Source: Alistipes sp. | Lineage (GTDB): Bacteria; Bacteroidota; Bacteroidia; Bacteroidales; Rikenellaceae | DNA length: 64,000 nucleotides | NCBI GenBank assembly: GCA_020026375.1 | Contig: JAHHQN010000001.1 | Coordinates: forward strand, 124,001-188,000 | Direction of reading: 5' to 3' | In this document: piece after piece, positions 1 to 8,944 of the stretch | Layout of the letters: each line of letters opens with the position of its first letter | How positions within the stretch are numbered: the stretch's first letter is position 1 | Notes under the pieces: model-generated | Database searches by the model: none | What the model was told of the DNA's origin: nothing | What the model saw: only the letters and a program-made list of their open reading frames with translations | Translations under genes and position numbers: made by a program

Positions 1-737
1 ACGCGAATGGTGTCACCGATGCCGTCGGCCATCAGCGCACCGATACCCACGGCACTCTTGATGCGCCCCTCGATGCCGTTGCCGGCTTCCGTAACTCCCA
101 GATGGAGAGGATAGTGCATACCTTCGGCCTCCATCGCCTCGACAAGCATGCGGTAGGCCGCCACCATCACACGGGTGTTCGACGACTTCATCGACACCAC
201 CACCTGATCGAAGTCATGCGCCTGACACACACGGAGAAACTCCATGGCTGCGGCCGTCATGCCCTCGGGCGTGTCGCCGAACTTGTCGAAGATGCGCTTG
301 CCCAGCGAACCGTGGTTCACGCCGATGCGCAGGGCCACACCCCGCTCGCGGCACTGCGCGATGAGGGCCTCCAGCTCGCCGTGTTCGGTACGGTAGTTGC
401 CGGGGTTGATTCTCACCTTGTCGACATAGTTGGCCGCCACGGCCGCCACCTCCGGCACGAAGTGGATATCGGCCACCAGAGCCGCCTCCGACCCCTCCTC
501 ACGCACACGGCGCATGATGTTGGCCAGATTCTCGGCCTCACGACGACCCTGCGCCGTCAGACGCACGATATGGCCGCCGGCGCGCTCGATTCTGAGTATC
601 TGCTCCACAGAGCCTTCTGTATCATTGGTGTCGGTGTTGGTCATCGACTGCACGGCAACGGGACGGTTGCCGCCTATCACGATGCGTCCGATACGCACTT
701 CGTTGGTCGGACGGCGTTGAAACTCCGAAAGATTCAT
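1..737 (-). CDS. ispG: IspG (GcpE), 4-hydroxy-3-methylbut-2-enyl diphosphate synthase, N-terminal part
   Basis: This gene runs off the left edge, so only about 245 N-terminal residues are visible. IspG converts MEcPP to HMBPP, the penultimate step of the MEP isoprenoid pathway, using a [4Fe-4S] cluster. The reverse strand reads MNLSEFQRRPTNEVRIG and then conserved IspG blocks: AVQSMTNTDT near residue 28, LVADIHF near 87, VRINPGN near 107, and LHLGVTEAG near 215. Ending in the MTNTDT to GVTEAG span places the visible part in the TIM-barrel domain. The cluster-binding cysteines lie outside the window. The start ATG at 737-735 gives the usual short N-terminus before the barrel. ispH, the next enzyme, is also in this window at 54.8 kb. 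Confidence 0.95.
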   Translation of the reverse strand, partial: MNLSEFQRRPTNEVRIGRIVIGGNRPVAVQSMTNTDTNDTEGSVEQILRIERAGGHIVRLTAQGRREAENLANIMRRVREEGSEAALVADIHFVPEVAAVAANYVDKVRINPGNYRTEHGELEALIAQCRERGVALRIGVNHGSLGKRIFDKFGDTPEGMTAAAMEFLRVCQAHDFDQVVVSMKSSNTRVMVAAYRMLVEAMEAEGMHYPLHLGVTEAGNGIEGRIKSAVGIGALMADGIGDTIR

Positions 738-825
738 CTGTTGAAAAAATATTGATTATTTCACACAAAGATAGGAAGAAATCGAGGAATAAAGGCATAT
801 CGCTTCGTGATTATCTCTTTTTTAT

Positions 826-833
826 TATATTTG
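826..833 (+). promoter_or_regulatory. TATATTTG -7 box of recG
   Basis: The sequence matches the Bacteroidota housekeeping -7 motif TAnnTTTG. It ends only 4 nt before the recG ATG, so a transcript from it would have almost no 5' leader. Confidence 0.6.
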
Positions 834-837
834 TAGT

Positions 838-2949
838 ATGGATAAGTTTTTGCAGACCGATGTGAAATACATCGCCGGTGTGGGCGAAATGAGGGCGCGA
901 CTTCTCGACAAGGAGTTGGGCATCACCTGTGTGGGCCAGCTTCTGGAACACTACCCCCACCGCTACATCGACCGCACGAAGGTCTACCGCATCGACGAAA
1001 TCCACGAGGACACGGCCACCTATGTGCAGTTCCGTGCGCGCGTGACGGGCATCAACTATGCCGGTGCGGAGCGCAACCGCCGCTTCCATGTCTATGTGCA
1101 GGACCCCACAGGCTCGGCCGAGCTGGTGTGGTTCAAGGGCGTGAAGTGGATAGAGAAACGTGTGGAGGTGGGACGCGAGTACCTCATCTTCGGCCGGCCG
1201 TCGTTCTACAAGAACGAACTGCAGATGGTTCACCCCGAGCTGGAGACCATGGAACAGGCCCTCTCGAAGGGGGTCACCTGCACCATGCAGGGCATCTACC
1301 CCTCGACCGAGAAAATCACCAACTCACTGGGTACCAAAGGCATGTTCCGCATCATGGCCAACGCCTGGGAGCAGGCCCGAAACCATATTGCAGAGACCCT
1401 GCCCGAACCGCTCATCACCCGCTACGGACTCCTCTCGCGGCGCGAGGCGTTGCAAAATATCCACTTCCCCGAGTCGCAGGAGCGGCTGCGGCAGGCACAA
1501 TACCGCCTGAAGTTCGAGGAGCTGCTGGGCGTGCAGCTCAACGTGCAGACCCGCCGCTGCGGCCGTCTGTCGAAGGACAACGGCTTCCTCTTCCCGAAGG
1601 TGGGCGGTGTCTTCACACAATTCTACAACGAGAAACTCCCCTTCCCGCTCACGGGGGCGCAGAAACGCGTGATTAAGGAAATCCGCAAGGACACCATATC
1701 GGGCTACCAGATGAACCGCCTGCTGCAGGGCGATGTGGGCAGCGGCAAGACCCTCGTGGCCCTCATCTCGATGCTGCTGGCCGTCGACAACGGCTTCCAG
1801 GCCTGCATGATGGCCCCCACCGAGATTCTCGCCCGCCAGCACTTCGCCACCATCAGCCGCATGACCGAGGGGCTGGAGGTGAAGGTGGCCATACTCACCG
1901 GCGCCTCGAAGAGTCGCGAACGCCGCGAGGCACTCGAAGGCATCGCCTCGGGTGAGGTCGACATACTCATCGGCACCCACTCGCTCATCGAGGACCGGGT
2001 GCAGTTCCTCAACCTGGGTTTCGTGGTCATCGACGAGCAGCACCGCTTCGGTGTGGAGCAGCGCGCCAAGATGTGGACCAAGAACCACCGTCCGCCCCAC
2101 ATTCTGGTGATGACGGCCACCCCCATACCACGCACGCTGGCCATGACCCTCTACGGCGACCTCGACGTGTCGGTCATCGACGAGCTGCCCCCCGGCCGCC
2201 AGCCCATCAAGACCTTCCACTACACCGACGCGGCACGCCTGCGCCTGTTCGGCTTCATGCGTCAGGAAATCAAAAAGGGACGACAGGTCTATGTGGTCTA
2301 CCCCCTCATCAAGGAGTCGGAGGCCATGGACTACAAGGATTTGAACGACGGCTACGAGTCCATCTCGCGCGACTTTCCGCTGCCCGAATACGTCACCTCC
2401 ATCTGCCACGGAAAGATGAAACCCGAAGACAAGGAGGAGTCGATGCGCCAGTTCAAGGAGCATGAGGCCGACATACTGGTGGCCACATCGGTCATCGAGG
2501 TGGGGGTCGACGTACCCAACGCCACGGTGATGGTCATCGAGTCGGCCGAACGGTTCGGACTCTCGCAGCTGCACCAGCTGCGCGGACGTGTGGGTCGCGG
2601 CGGCGAACAGTCGTACTGTATCCTCATGTCGGGCGAAAAGCTCTCGAAGGAGGCACGCGCCCGTCTGAACGCCATGTGCGAGACCAACGACGGTTTCCAG
2701 CTGGCCGAACTCGACCTCAAGCTGCGCGGCGCGGGCGATGTGAACGGCACCCAGCAGAGCGGCATGGCCTTTGACCTGAAGATTGCCAACCCCACGGCCG
2801 ACGTGCAGATTCTCACGCAGGCACGCGAGGCCGCCGAGGAAATTCTCAACGGCGACCCCACCCTCTCACTGCCCTCGAACCTCGGTCTGAAAGCCCTCAG
2901 GGAGCGGTTTTCGGCCCGCGACGAGATAGATTTTTCACGGATTTCATAA
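838..2949 (+). CDS. recG: RecG, ATP-dependent DNA helicase for stalled-fork repair
   Basis: RecG is a monomeric superfamily 2 helicase that regresses stalled replication forks and branch-migrates Holliday junctions. The product is 703 aa, close to the usual ~690. An N-terminal helix-hairpin-like segment and OB-fold wedge domain occupy roughly residues 1-230. Walker A GDVGSGKT lies at 298-305, followed by the DEAH-type box DEQH in IDEQHRFGVEQR, the helicase motif MTATPIPRTLA, and the C-terminal blocks ATSVIEVGVDVPNA and QLRGRVGRG. The TRG-like C-terminal segment is present, so the gene looks intact. It starts at the first ATG after a TATATTTG box. A DUF3108 gene follows after 44 nt. Confidence 0.97.
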   Translation: MDKFLQTDVKYIAGVGEMRARLLDKELGITCVGQLLEHYPHRYIDRTKVYRIDEIHEDTATYVQFRARVTGINYAGAERNRRFHVYVQDPTGSAELVWFKGVKWIEKRVEVGREYLIFGRPSFYKNELQMVHPELETMEQALSKGVTCTMQGIYPSTEKITNSLGTKGMFRIMANAWEQARNHIAETLPEPLITRYGLLSRREALQNIHFPESQERLRQAQYRLKFEELLGVQLNVQTRRCGRLSKDNGFLFPKVGGVFTQFYNEKLPFPLTGAQKRVIKEIRKDTISGYQMNRLLQGDVGSGKTLVALISMLLAVDNGFQACMMAPTEILARQHFATISRMTEGLEVKVAILTGASKSRERREALEGIASGEVDILIGTHSLIEDRVQFLNLGFVVIDEQHRFGVEQRAKMWTKNHRPPHILVMTATPIPRTLAMTLYGDLDVSVIDELPPGRQPIKTFHYTDAARLRLFGFMRQEIKKGRQVYVVYPLIKESEAMDYKDLNDGYESISRDFPLPEYVTSICHGKMKPEDKEESMRQFKEHEADILVATSVIEVGVDVPNATVMVIESAERFGLSQLHQLRGRVGRGGEQSYCILMSGEKLSKEARARLNAMCETNDGFQLAELDLKLRGAGDVNGTQQSGMAFDLKIANPTADVQILTQAREAAEEILNGDPTLSLPSNLGLKALRERFSARDEIDFSRIS

Positions 2950-2993
2950 TAAACCCGAAAACACAAGCGTTTGACCATTAAAACCGAGATACC

Positions 2994-3791
2994 ATGAAAC
3001 GACTGATTCTGGCCCTTCTGCTGCTCTTCAGTTGCACCTCTCTCCTCGCCCAGCTCTACCACCCGGGCGAGGTTCTCAACTACCGCATCGGCTACCGCGC
3101 CAAGATGTTCCCCAACACCGAAGTGGGTGCCGTGGACATCACCACCACCTCCGTCACCGAAAACGGACAGGAATACTACATCGTCGAAGGCAAGGGACGC
3201 ACCATGCCCCGCTACCGCCTGTTCTTCAAGATTGACGACACCTACCGCATCACGGTCGACCCCCGGGAGCTGCGCCCCCTGAAATTCACGAGCGATATCC
3301 GCGAGGGCGACTACTTCTTCGAGAGCGAATACCGCTACCTGTGGGACGAAGGCCTCGTCAAGACCCGCTGGAGCAGCCGCAAACGCCCCTTCAAGGAGAA
3401 GCAGATGGCCATCGACGAGCAGAGCATGGACCCCATCTCGCTCTTCTTCAAGATGAGGGCCGCCGACCGCAACGCCTTCGTCGAGGGCAAGGCCGCACAG
3501 CTCCACATGGTGCTGCAGGACACCATACGCACCATCAACTACCGCTATCTGGGACGCGAATACAAGAAAATCCGAAATATGGGCAAGTTCCGCACGCTGA
3601 AATTCGAGTGCCAGCTCGGCACCTCGGAGGGTTTCTCGTTCACCGACGGCACGGTGTTCACCATCTGGATATCCGACGACGAGAACAAAATCCCCCTCTA
3701 CATCGAATCACCGGTCAAAGTCGGCAGCATATCGGGCTATATTTCGGGCTACAAAGGTCTCAAATACCCCCTCGAAAGCCATATAAAATAA
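2994..3791 (+). CDS. DUF3108 family exported protein
   Basis: The product is 265 aa with a clear signal peptide (MKR, a Leu-rich core, then LLAQ, with cleavage expected near residue 19). The mature part begins LYHPGEVLNYRIGYR, which matches the start of DUF3108 proteins. These are predicted periplasmic beta-rich proteins widespread in Bacteroidota, with no settled function. The rest alternates short beta strands (DITTTSVTENGQEYYIVEG, TVFTIWISDDENKIPLYIES) in the way typical of the family. No catalytic motif is visible. The gene lies 44 nt after recG on the same strand and could be read through from it. Confidence 0.8.
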   Translation: MKRLILALLLLFSCTSLLAQLYHPGEVLNYRIGYRAKMFPNTEVGAVDITTTSVTENGQEYYIVEGKGRTMPRYRLFFKIDDTYRITVDPRELRPLKFTSDIREGDYFFESEYRYLWDEGLVKTRWSSRKRPFKEKQMAIDEQSMDPISLFFKMRAADRNAFVEGKAAQLHMVLQDTIRTINYRYLGREYKKIRNMGKFRTLKFECQLGTSEGFSFTDGTVFTIWISDDENKIPLYIESPVKVGSISGYISGYKGLKYPLESHIK

Positions 3792-3800
3792 AAAAAAGTG

Positions 3801-3808
3801 TATATTTG
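3801..3808 (+). promoter_or_regulatory. TATATTTG -7 box
   Basis: An exact TAnnTTTG match 24 nt upstream of the ATG at 3833, in an A/T-rich gap after the DUF3108 stop codon. Confidence 0.6.
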
Positions 3809-3832
3809 CAATCAATAAACAATTAACCTACC

Positions 3833-4768
3833 ATGGAAGAGATGAAACAAGGATACGACCCTTCGGAGTTCGAAGAGGACGATTATTTGCAGCAACCCGA
3901 ACAGGACAAGTCGATACGCGGCTACCGTATCGTCATCATCATTCTGTCGGTCATTCTGGTGGCACTGTCGGCACTCTACTTCAGCGTCCACCGTCAGCAG
4001 ATGCTCGACAACGCACTGTTGCAGGGCGAGAAGGACTCGATTCAGAACGACCTGGGCAAGCTGATGACCGACTACGACAACCTGCGCGTGTCGAACGACA
4101 CCATATCGGCCAACCTGAGCATGGAGCGCAACCGCGCCGACTCGCTCATGGCACGACTCAAGAAGGAGCGCTCGTGGAGCTACGCCAAAATCAAGCAGTA
4201 TGAGAAGGAGGTCGGCACCCTGCGCTCGGTCATGCGCAGCTACATCAAGCAGATCGACTCGCTCAATACCCTCAACAAGAAGCTCATCAGCGAAAACGTA
4301 TCATACCGCAAGGAGATATCGTCGGCCAAACTCCGCGCCGACATGGCCGAGGAGAAGGCTCAGGAGCTGGACAACAAGGTCAGAGTGGGTTCGGTGATTC
4401 GCGCACGCGACATCACCATGTCGACCCTCAACCACAACAGCAAACCCGTGTCGAGAATCAAGAGCGCCGCGCGTCTGCGTGTGGACTTCACCCTCTCGGC
4501 CAACGAACTGGCCTCGCCCGGCGAGAAGGCCATCTACATGCGTATCACCTCGCCCGACGGCTATGTGCTGACCACCGAGTCGATGCCCACCTTCGAGTTC
4601 GAGGGCGAGAACATCAGCTACTCGGCCATGCGTGAGGTCGACTACCAGAACAAGGACCTCGATGTGGCCATCTACTTCAACTCGACGGGCTTCACCGCCG
4701 GCACCTACCTCATCGAGCTGTATTGCGACGGCAGAATGATCGGTTCGACCAAGACCGCCAAGCGATAG
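3833..4768 (+). CDS. Membrane-anchored coiled-coil protein, function unknown
   Basis: The product is 311 aa. An acidic cytoplasmic N-terminus (FEEDDYLQQPEQDK) is followed by one transmembrane helix at about residues 33-52 and then a long alpha-helical coiled coil (about 60-180, rich in E/K/D/L with SLMARLKKE and SLNTLNKKL). A C-terminal beta domain of about 110 residues (RVDFTLSANELASPGEKAIYMRITSPDG) follows. Similar architectures are common in Bacteroidales, but I know no characterised function. The topology suggests a type II membrane protein with its beta domain in the periplasm, perhaps a scaffold (inference). It has its own TATATTTG promoter and is followed by a strong terminator. Confidence 0.75.
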   Translation: MEEMKQGYDPSEFEEDDYLQQPEQDKSIRGYRIVIIILSVILVALSALYFSVHRQQMLDNALLQGEKDSIQNDLGKLMTDYDNLRVSNDTISANLSMERNRADSLMARLKKERSWSYAKIKQYEKEVGTLRSVMRSYIKQIDSLNTLNKKLISENVSYRKEISSAKLRADMAEEKAQELDNKVRVGSVIRARDITMSTLNHNSKPVSRIKSAARLRVDFTLSANELASPGEKAIYMRITSPDGYVLTTESMPTFEFEGENISYSAMREVDYQNKDLDVAIYFNSTGFTAGTYLIELYCDGRMIGSTKTAKR

Positions 4769-4790
4769 CCCCTCAAGGCCGCAACACCAA

Positions 4791-4830
4791 GAAAACCGCG
4801 ACGCCGAAATTCGGCGTCGCGGTTTTCTTT
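4791..4830. terminator. Intrinsic terminator after the coiled-coil gene
   Basis: A perfect 17-bp stem (4791-4807 with 4811-4827) with a 3-nt loop; T-rich bases flank it on the + side and A-rich bases on the other, so it can work in either direction. Confidence 0.85.
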
Positions 4831-4887
4831 CATACCCCATAAAGATACGCGTCCCCTCCCCTCTGGAACAGCGGCCGCCGTCAACAG

Positions 4888-4924
4888 AAAAGCCCCGAAA
4901 ACCGATGGTTTTCGGGGCTTTTGG
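4888..4924. terminator. Intrinsic terminator after the ROK gene
   Basis: A perfect 16-bp stem, AAAAGCCCCGAAAACC at 4888-4903 pairing with 4907-4922, with a GAT loop. The arms end in an A-run and a T-run, so it can terminate the convergent ROK gene on the minus strand as well as + strand read-through. Confidence 0.85.
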
Positions 4925-4944
4925 TTCTATTCCCGGGAGACGGG

Positions 4945-5943
4945 TTAGCACTCCTGCCAAATCAGGGCCGAAGCACCGAGAATGGCGGCGTTCTTGCTCT
5001 GGATACCGCTGGGCAGCAGTTTCACCTTGTTCTTGAAGACGAAGAGCATGTTCTCCTCCATGTACCACTGTGTGGGTTCGAAGATGAACTTGCCGGCCTT
5101 CGACAGACCGCCGAAGAGGAAGATGGCCTCGGGAGAGGTGACTGTCACCACGTCGGCCAGCGCACGACCGAGCATCTCGCCCGTAACACGGAAGGCCTCC
5201 AGCGCGATGGGGTCGCCCTGCTCGGCGGCAGCCGAAATCATCGAGGCATCGAAATCGTCATAGGCGATGCTGCGCAGACGGCTCGGCACGTTCATGGTGG
5301 CCATCAGCTCGAAAGCCGTACGCTTGATACCCGTAGCCGACACATAAGTCTCGAGACAGCCGCGACGACCGCAACCGCACTGACGGCCGTTGCGCTCCAC
5401 GATGATGTGGCCGAACTCGCCGGCAAAACCGTCGTGGCCGTAAATCATCTCGCCGTTCGACACGAAACCCGAACCCAGACCCGTACCGAGGGTAATCATC
5501 ACAAAATCCTTCATGCCCTTGGCATTGCCGTAAATCATCTCGCCGATGGTGGCGGCATTGGCGTCGTTGGTCACCAGGGTCTTCACACCGCCGAAGTGCT
5601 TCGAAATGTCGTCGGCAATGTGGAAGATACGGGGCTCGCACTCCTTGTCGGCATCTTCGGGACGATACTTCCACAGGTTGGCAGGACTCTCGATGGTACC
5701 CTTGTGGTAGTTGGCATTGGGCGCGCCGATACCGATACCAGTCAGTTCATACTCGAACGAAAGGCTCTGCGAGAGGGCCAGCAGGGCATCGCACAACTCG
5801 TCGATGTACTCCTTATAGTCGTCCTCATAGGGATATTTCTTGGTGGAAATCACCGACTCGGCATACAAATCGCCGTTTTCGTCAACCAGACCAAATGCGG
5901 TGTTGATACCTCCGATGTCGATACCGATAGCAAGTTTCTTCAT
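4945..5943 (-). CDS. ROK-family sugar kinase (glucokinase-like)
   Basis: The 332-aa product fits ROK kinases, which phosphorylate glucose or other hexoses with ATP in the cytoplasm. The N-terminal phosphate-1 motif is GIDIGGINTAFGLVDENG at residues 7-24. NDANAAT and TLGTGLGSG give the second phosphate-binding region. The ROK zinc signature CGCGRRGCLE follows GFAGEFGHI. The C-terminal adenosine-binding stretch is IFLFGGLSKAG. The zinc-motif histidine is kept (EFGH). Sugar specificity cannot be read from the sequence; N-acetyl sugars are also known ROK substrates, which would suit a glycan forager. The gene is single and convergent with the coiled-coil gene, separated by two terminators. Confidence 0.92.
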   Translation of the reverse strand: MKKLAIGIDIGGINTAFGLVDENGDLYAESVISTKKYPYEDDYKEYIDELCDALLALSQSLSFEYELTGIGIGAPNANYHKGTIESPANLWKYRPEDADKECEPRIFHIADDISKHFGGVKTLVTNDANAATIGEMIYGNAKGMKDFVMITLGTGLGSGFVSNGEMIYGHDGFAGEFGHIIVERNGRQCGCGRRGCLETYVSATGIKRTAFELMATMNVPSRLRSIAYDDFDASMISAAAEQGDPIALEAFRVTGEMLGRALADVVTVTSPEAIFLFGGLSKAGKFIFEPTQWYMEENMLFVFKNKVKLLPSGIQSKNAAILGASALIWQEC

Positions 5944-6284
5944 GATATTATGTAGGTTTATTGTTATTGATTTTATCGCAAAGTCGCGTTAGTTCAACAT
6001 TTTACAATGTAAAGTTAAGAGAAAAATCGCGCTCTCCAAAGTTTTTTTCAATTTTTTCACCAAAACCCGACTCCCCGTCGGACAATTCCGCCACCCCGTC
6101 AGGCGCACCGAAGAAGCCGGGGATTCCTCCGCCCGACACACCGGCTCGGTCACGCACCCCCTTCCGTCCCGGAGGTACAAGGCACTCATTTTCAAGAAGT
6201 GGTGCATCATTTTGTCTTTTTTATTTTAGTATGTCGCGCTTTTTTAGTAATTTTGAAACTGTTTCGTACAAAAAATTCATATCC
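5944..6284. other. Divergent intergenic region, ROK kinase / polyprenyl synthase
   Basis: A 341-bp gap between divergent genes. AT-rich flanks enclose a C-rich, G-poor middle (about 6060-6180). An open frame continuous with the polyprenyl synthase runs through it but has no family resemblance there. I see only the TAATTTTG box at 6248 as a clear signal; no obvious minus-strand box for the ROK gene. Confidence 0.5.
6248..6255 (+). promoter_or_regulatory. TAATTTTG -7 box of polyprenyl synthase
   Basis: A TAnnTTTG match 29 nt before the ATG at 6285. It makes the upstream in-frame ATGs (5961, 6230) unlikely as translation starts. Confidence 0.55.
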
Positions 6285-7259
6285 ATGCAGACCAACGAGC
6301 AAATTCTTTCTCAATTCGAGAGCTATCTGGCCCAGACCGATGTCTCGACATCGGAGCCGGAACTGTTATATGCCCCCATCGGCTATTCGCTGTCGGGCGG
6401 CGGCAAACGACTGCGCCCCATGCTGCTGACACTAGCCTACGGCATCTTCAAGGACGATATCCAGAACGCCATGCCGGCCGCTGCCGCCATCGAGGTATTC
6501 CACAACTTCACCCTCCTCCACGACGATATCATGGACAACTCGGCCGTGCGTCGCGGAAAACCCTCGGTCTATGCCAAGTGGGGGCAGAATGTGGCCATTC
6601 TCTCGGGCGACGCCATGATGATTACGGCCTACAAGCTGCTCGCCGGTGTGCCTGCCGAACAACTGCCCCGTATCCTCTCCACCTTCTCGACCATGGCACT
6701 CGAAGTGTGTGAGGGTCAGCAGTATGATATGGACTTCGAAACCAAACAGAAGGTGTCGGTGGTCGAATACATGCACATGATTGAGCTGAAGACCTCCGTG
6801 CTGCTGGCCGGAGCAACGGTCATCGGCGCCATGCTGGCCGGAGCCTCCGACGACGACTGCCGCAAGCTCCACCGCTTCGGCATCGAGCTGGGACTGGCCT
6901 TCCAGATGCAGGACGACCTGCTCGACAGCTACGGCGACGAGCGTCTGGGCAAACCCATCGGCGAGGACATCATCGAAGGCAAGATGACCTTCCTGATGAT
7001 TACGGCCATGAGCCGCGCCGACGAACCCACCCGCGAGAAACTCCGCGCCCTGCTCGCCGACAAGGAGATGGACCGCCAGCAGAAGATTCAGGCCGTGAAG
7101 GCGATTTACGATGCCCTCGACATTCCCCACATCACCGAACAGCAAATCGGAATCCGATTCGAGAGAGCCCTCTCGCAGCTCGACACCCTGTCGGCCGATG
7201 CCGAACGCACCCGTCAACTCAAGGAATACGCCCGCAGCCTGATGGGACGCAACTTTTAG
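6285..7259 (+). CDS. Polyprenyl diphosphate synthase
   Basis: The 324-aa product condenses isopentenyl diphosphate onto allylic diphosphates (trans-prenyltransferase) to make FPP, GGPP or a longer chain for quinones or other lipids. It has GGGKRLRP at 38-45, the first Asp-rich motif DDIMD at 80-84 followed by RRGKPS, and the second Asp-rich motif DDLLD at 210-214. An open frame extends upstream to 5961, but that stretch (many Pro/Arg/Ser) does not look like the family, and the promoter box at 6248 favours the ATG at 6285. Chain length cannot be settled by reading; Phe sits five residues before the first Asp-rich motif. The U32 gene starts 4 nt after its stop, so the two are probably cotranscribed. 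Confidence 0.92.
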   Translation: MQTNEQILSQFESYLAQTDVSTSEPELLYAPIGYSLSGGGKRLRPMLLTLAYGIFKDDIQNAMPAAAAIEVFHNFTLLHDDIMDNSAVRRGKPSVYAKWGQNVAILSGDAMMITAYKLLAGVPAEQLPRILSTFSTMALEVCEGQQYDMDFETKQKVSVVEYMHMIELKTSVLLAGATVIGAMLAGASDDDCRKLHRFGIELGLAFQMQDDLLDSYGDERLGKPIGEDIIEGKMTFLMITAMSRADEPTREKLRALLADKEMDRQQKIQAVKAIYDALDIPHITEQQIGIRFERALSQLDTLSADAERTRQLKEYARSLMGRNF

Positions 7260-7262
7260 AAC

Positions 7263-8510
7263 ATGAAGCGTAAAGATATAGAAATAATGGCCCCTGTGGG
7301 GTCCTACGAATCACTCGCGGCCGCCATAGCGGCAGGCGCCGACTCGGTGTACTTCGGTGTCGGCAAGCTGAACATGCGCTCGGCATCGGCCGCCAATTTC
7401 GACCTCGACGACCTGGCCAAAATCGTGGAGATTGCCCATCGGAACGGCGTCAAGACCTATCTGACGGTCAATACCGTGGTCTATGAGGACGAAATCGACA
7501 CGGTACACCAGGTCATCGACCGCGCCAAAAAGGAGGGCATCGACGCCATCATCTCGACCGACTTCGCAGCCATACTCTATGCCCGCCAAATCGGTGTCGA
7601 GGTGCATATCTCAACCCAGAGCAACATCTCCAACTCCGAGGCCGTGAAGTTCTTCTCGCAGTGGGCCGACACCGTGGTGCTGGCTCGCGAGCTGTCGCTC
7701 GAACAAATCAGCAGGATTCACGACGAGATTGTGGCCAACGATATCCGCGGTCCGCGCGGCGAGCTGGTCGAAATCGAGATGTTCGCCCACGGCGCGCTCT
7801 GCATGTCGATATCGGGCAAGTGCTACCTCTCGCTCCACGAGACCAACTGCTCGGCCAACCGCGGCGCCTGCCGCCAGTTGTGCCGCCGCAAATACACCAT
7901 CAGGGACAAGGACACGGGCGAGGAACTCGACATCGACGGACGCTATGTCCTCTCGCCCAAGGACCTCTGCACGGTAGATTTCCTCGACAAGTTCATCGGC
8001 GCAGGCGTCAAGGTGCTGAAAATCGAGGGACGCGCACGCGGTGCCGAATATGTCAAACGCGTGGTGGAGTGCTACGACGAGGCGTTGCGCGCCATCGAAG
8101 CCGGCACCTACACCCGTGAATTTGCCGCAGGACTCAAGGAGCGTCTGATGACGGTCTTCAACCGCGGCTTCTGGGAGGGCTACTATGCCGGCCGTCCTGT
8201 GGCCGAACACAGTCAGAACTACGGCTCGGCAGCCACACGCCGCAAGGTCTATGTGGGCAAGGTGACCAACTTCTTCAAGAAACTGTCGGTCGCCGAGGTG
8301 CTGGTCGAGGCTGCACCGCTGAAGGTCGGCGAGGAGATTTTCTTCATGGGTGCCACCACGGGTGTGGCGGAGCAGACCCTCGAGGAGCTGCACGGCCCCG
8401 ACGGCGAGGTACGTCAGGAGGTGGAGCAGGGCGTAAAGTGCGCCATTCACACCCCCACCCCTATCCGCCGCGGCGACCAGCTCTACAAATTCGTGGAGAC
8501 CGGGAAATAA
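7263..8510 (+). CDS. Peptidase U32 family protein, TrhP/YegQ-like tRNA hydroxylation factor
   Basis: The product is 415 aa with the U32 TIM-barrel opening (EIMAPVGSYESLAAAIAAGADSVYFGV) and the family signature around 170-220: EMFAHGALCMSISGKCYLS, then NRGACRQLCRR. These cysteines are conserved in the family and proposed to hold an Fe-S cluster. KIEGRARGAEYV and the C-terminal small beta domain (VGKVTNFFKKLSVAEV) match TrhP/YegQ rather than secreted collagenase-type U32 members. In E. coli TrhP hydroxylates wobble uridine to ho5U using prephenate. By homology this is likely a tRNA-modification protein and not a protease. It overlaps nothing and sits 4 nt after the polyprenyl synthase. Confidence 0.88.
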   Translation: MKRKDIEIMAPVGSYESLAAAIAAGADSVYFGVGKLNMRSASAANFDLDDLAKIVEIAHRNGVKTYLTVNTVVYEDEIDTVHQVIDRAKKEGIDAIISTDFAAILYARQIGVEVHISTQSNISNSEAVKFFSQWADTVVLARELSLEQISRIHDEIVANDIRGPRGELVEIEMFAHGALCMSISGKCYLSLHETNCSANRGACRQLCRRKYTIRDKDTGEELDIDGRYVLSPKDLCTVDFLDKFIGAGVKVLKIEGRARGAEYVKRVVECYDEALRAIEAGTYTREFAAGLKERLMTVFNRGFWEGYYAGRPVAEHSQNYGSAATRRKVYVGKVTNFFKKLSVAEVLVEAAPLKVGEEIFFMGATTGVAEQTLEELHGPDGEVRQEVEQGVKCAIHTPTPIRRGDQLYKFVETGK

Positions 8511-8542
8511 ACAAAATAAATATTTTCAATACATATATTTAT

Positions 8543-8585
8543 ATATAGGAGGGTAACCCTTGCGGGTTACCCTCCTATATTTTTA
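8543..8585 (+). terminator. Intrinsic terminator after the U32 gene
   Basis: A perfect 17-bp stem (8543-8559 with 8564-8580), loop TTGC, then a run of T. Confidence 0.9.
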
Positions 8586-8944
8586 AATATTTTATAAATT
8601 ATTATTTTCCCCTTCCGCCCACCACCTCCGGCACATGAGAATGATTTACAACACATTAACCCGCCTCCGAAAACTGACGATGGATTTGTTGATAAATCAA
8701 ACAATTTTATAATTTATTTTTATATCTGACTTTCAACAAAGCACTGCCAAATTATCTCGAAAAAATTTCCTTTGTTGATTTATTTTTTTTACTTTTGGGA
8801 CGCTTTTGCAAAAAATTTAAAGTCAGAACACAAAAACTGCCTATGAATATATAGAAAAACAACAAAAAAAACAACCACCGATGCGACTCACCACCATCGA
8901 CAGCCGCATCAAAACCAAATTATTAATCACAAACCAATTAACGA
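8586..8944 (+). other. AT-rich regulatory region and leader upstream of the SusC operon
   Basis: About 360 bp without a gene. It is strikingly AT-rich compared with the flanking coding DNA. A TACTTTTG box at 8790 predicts an untranslated leader of about 140 nt. The leader carries a small inverted repeat, GATGCG (8880-8885) with CGCATC (8905-8910), and A-rich tracts before the ATG. No ECF or hybrid two-component regulator gene adjoins, so the operon is probably controlled in trans. Confidence 0.55.
8790..8797 (+). promoter_or_regulatory. TACTTTTG -7 box of the SusC operon
   Basis: A TAnnTTTG match with a TTTG at 8771-8774 upstream; the spacing is shorter than the usual -33/-7 distance, so only the -7 element is claimed. 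Confidence 0.5.

Noticed and set aside
5961..6284. 108-codon N-terminal extension of the polyprenyl synthase frame
   Set aside because: Pro/Arg/Ser-rich, no family similarity, and crossed by a TAATTTTG box at 6248; the family start is at 6285.
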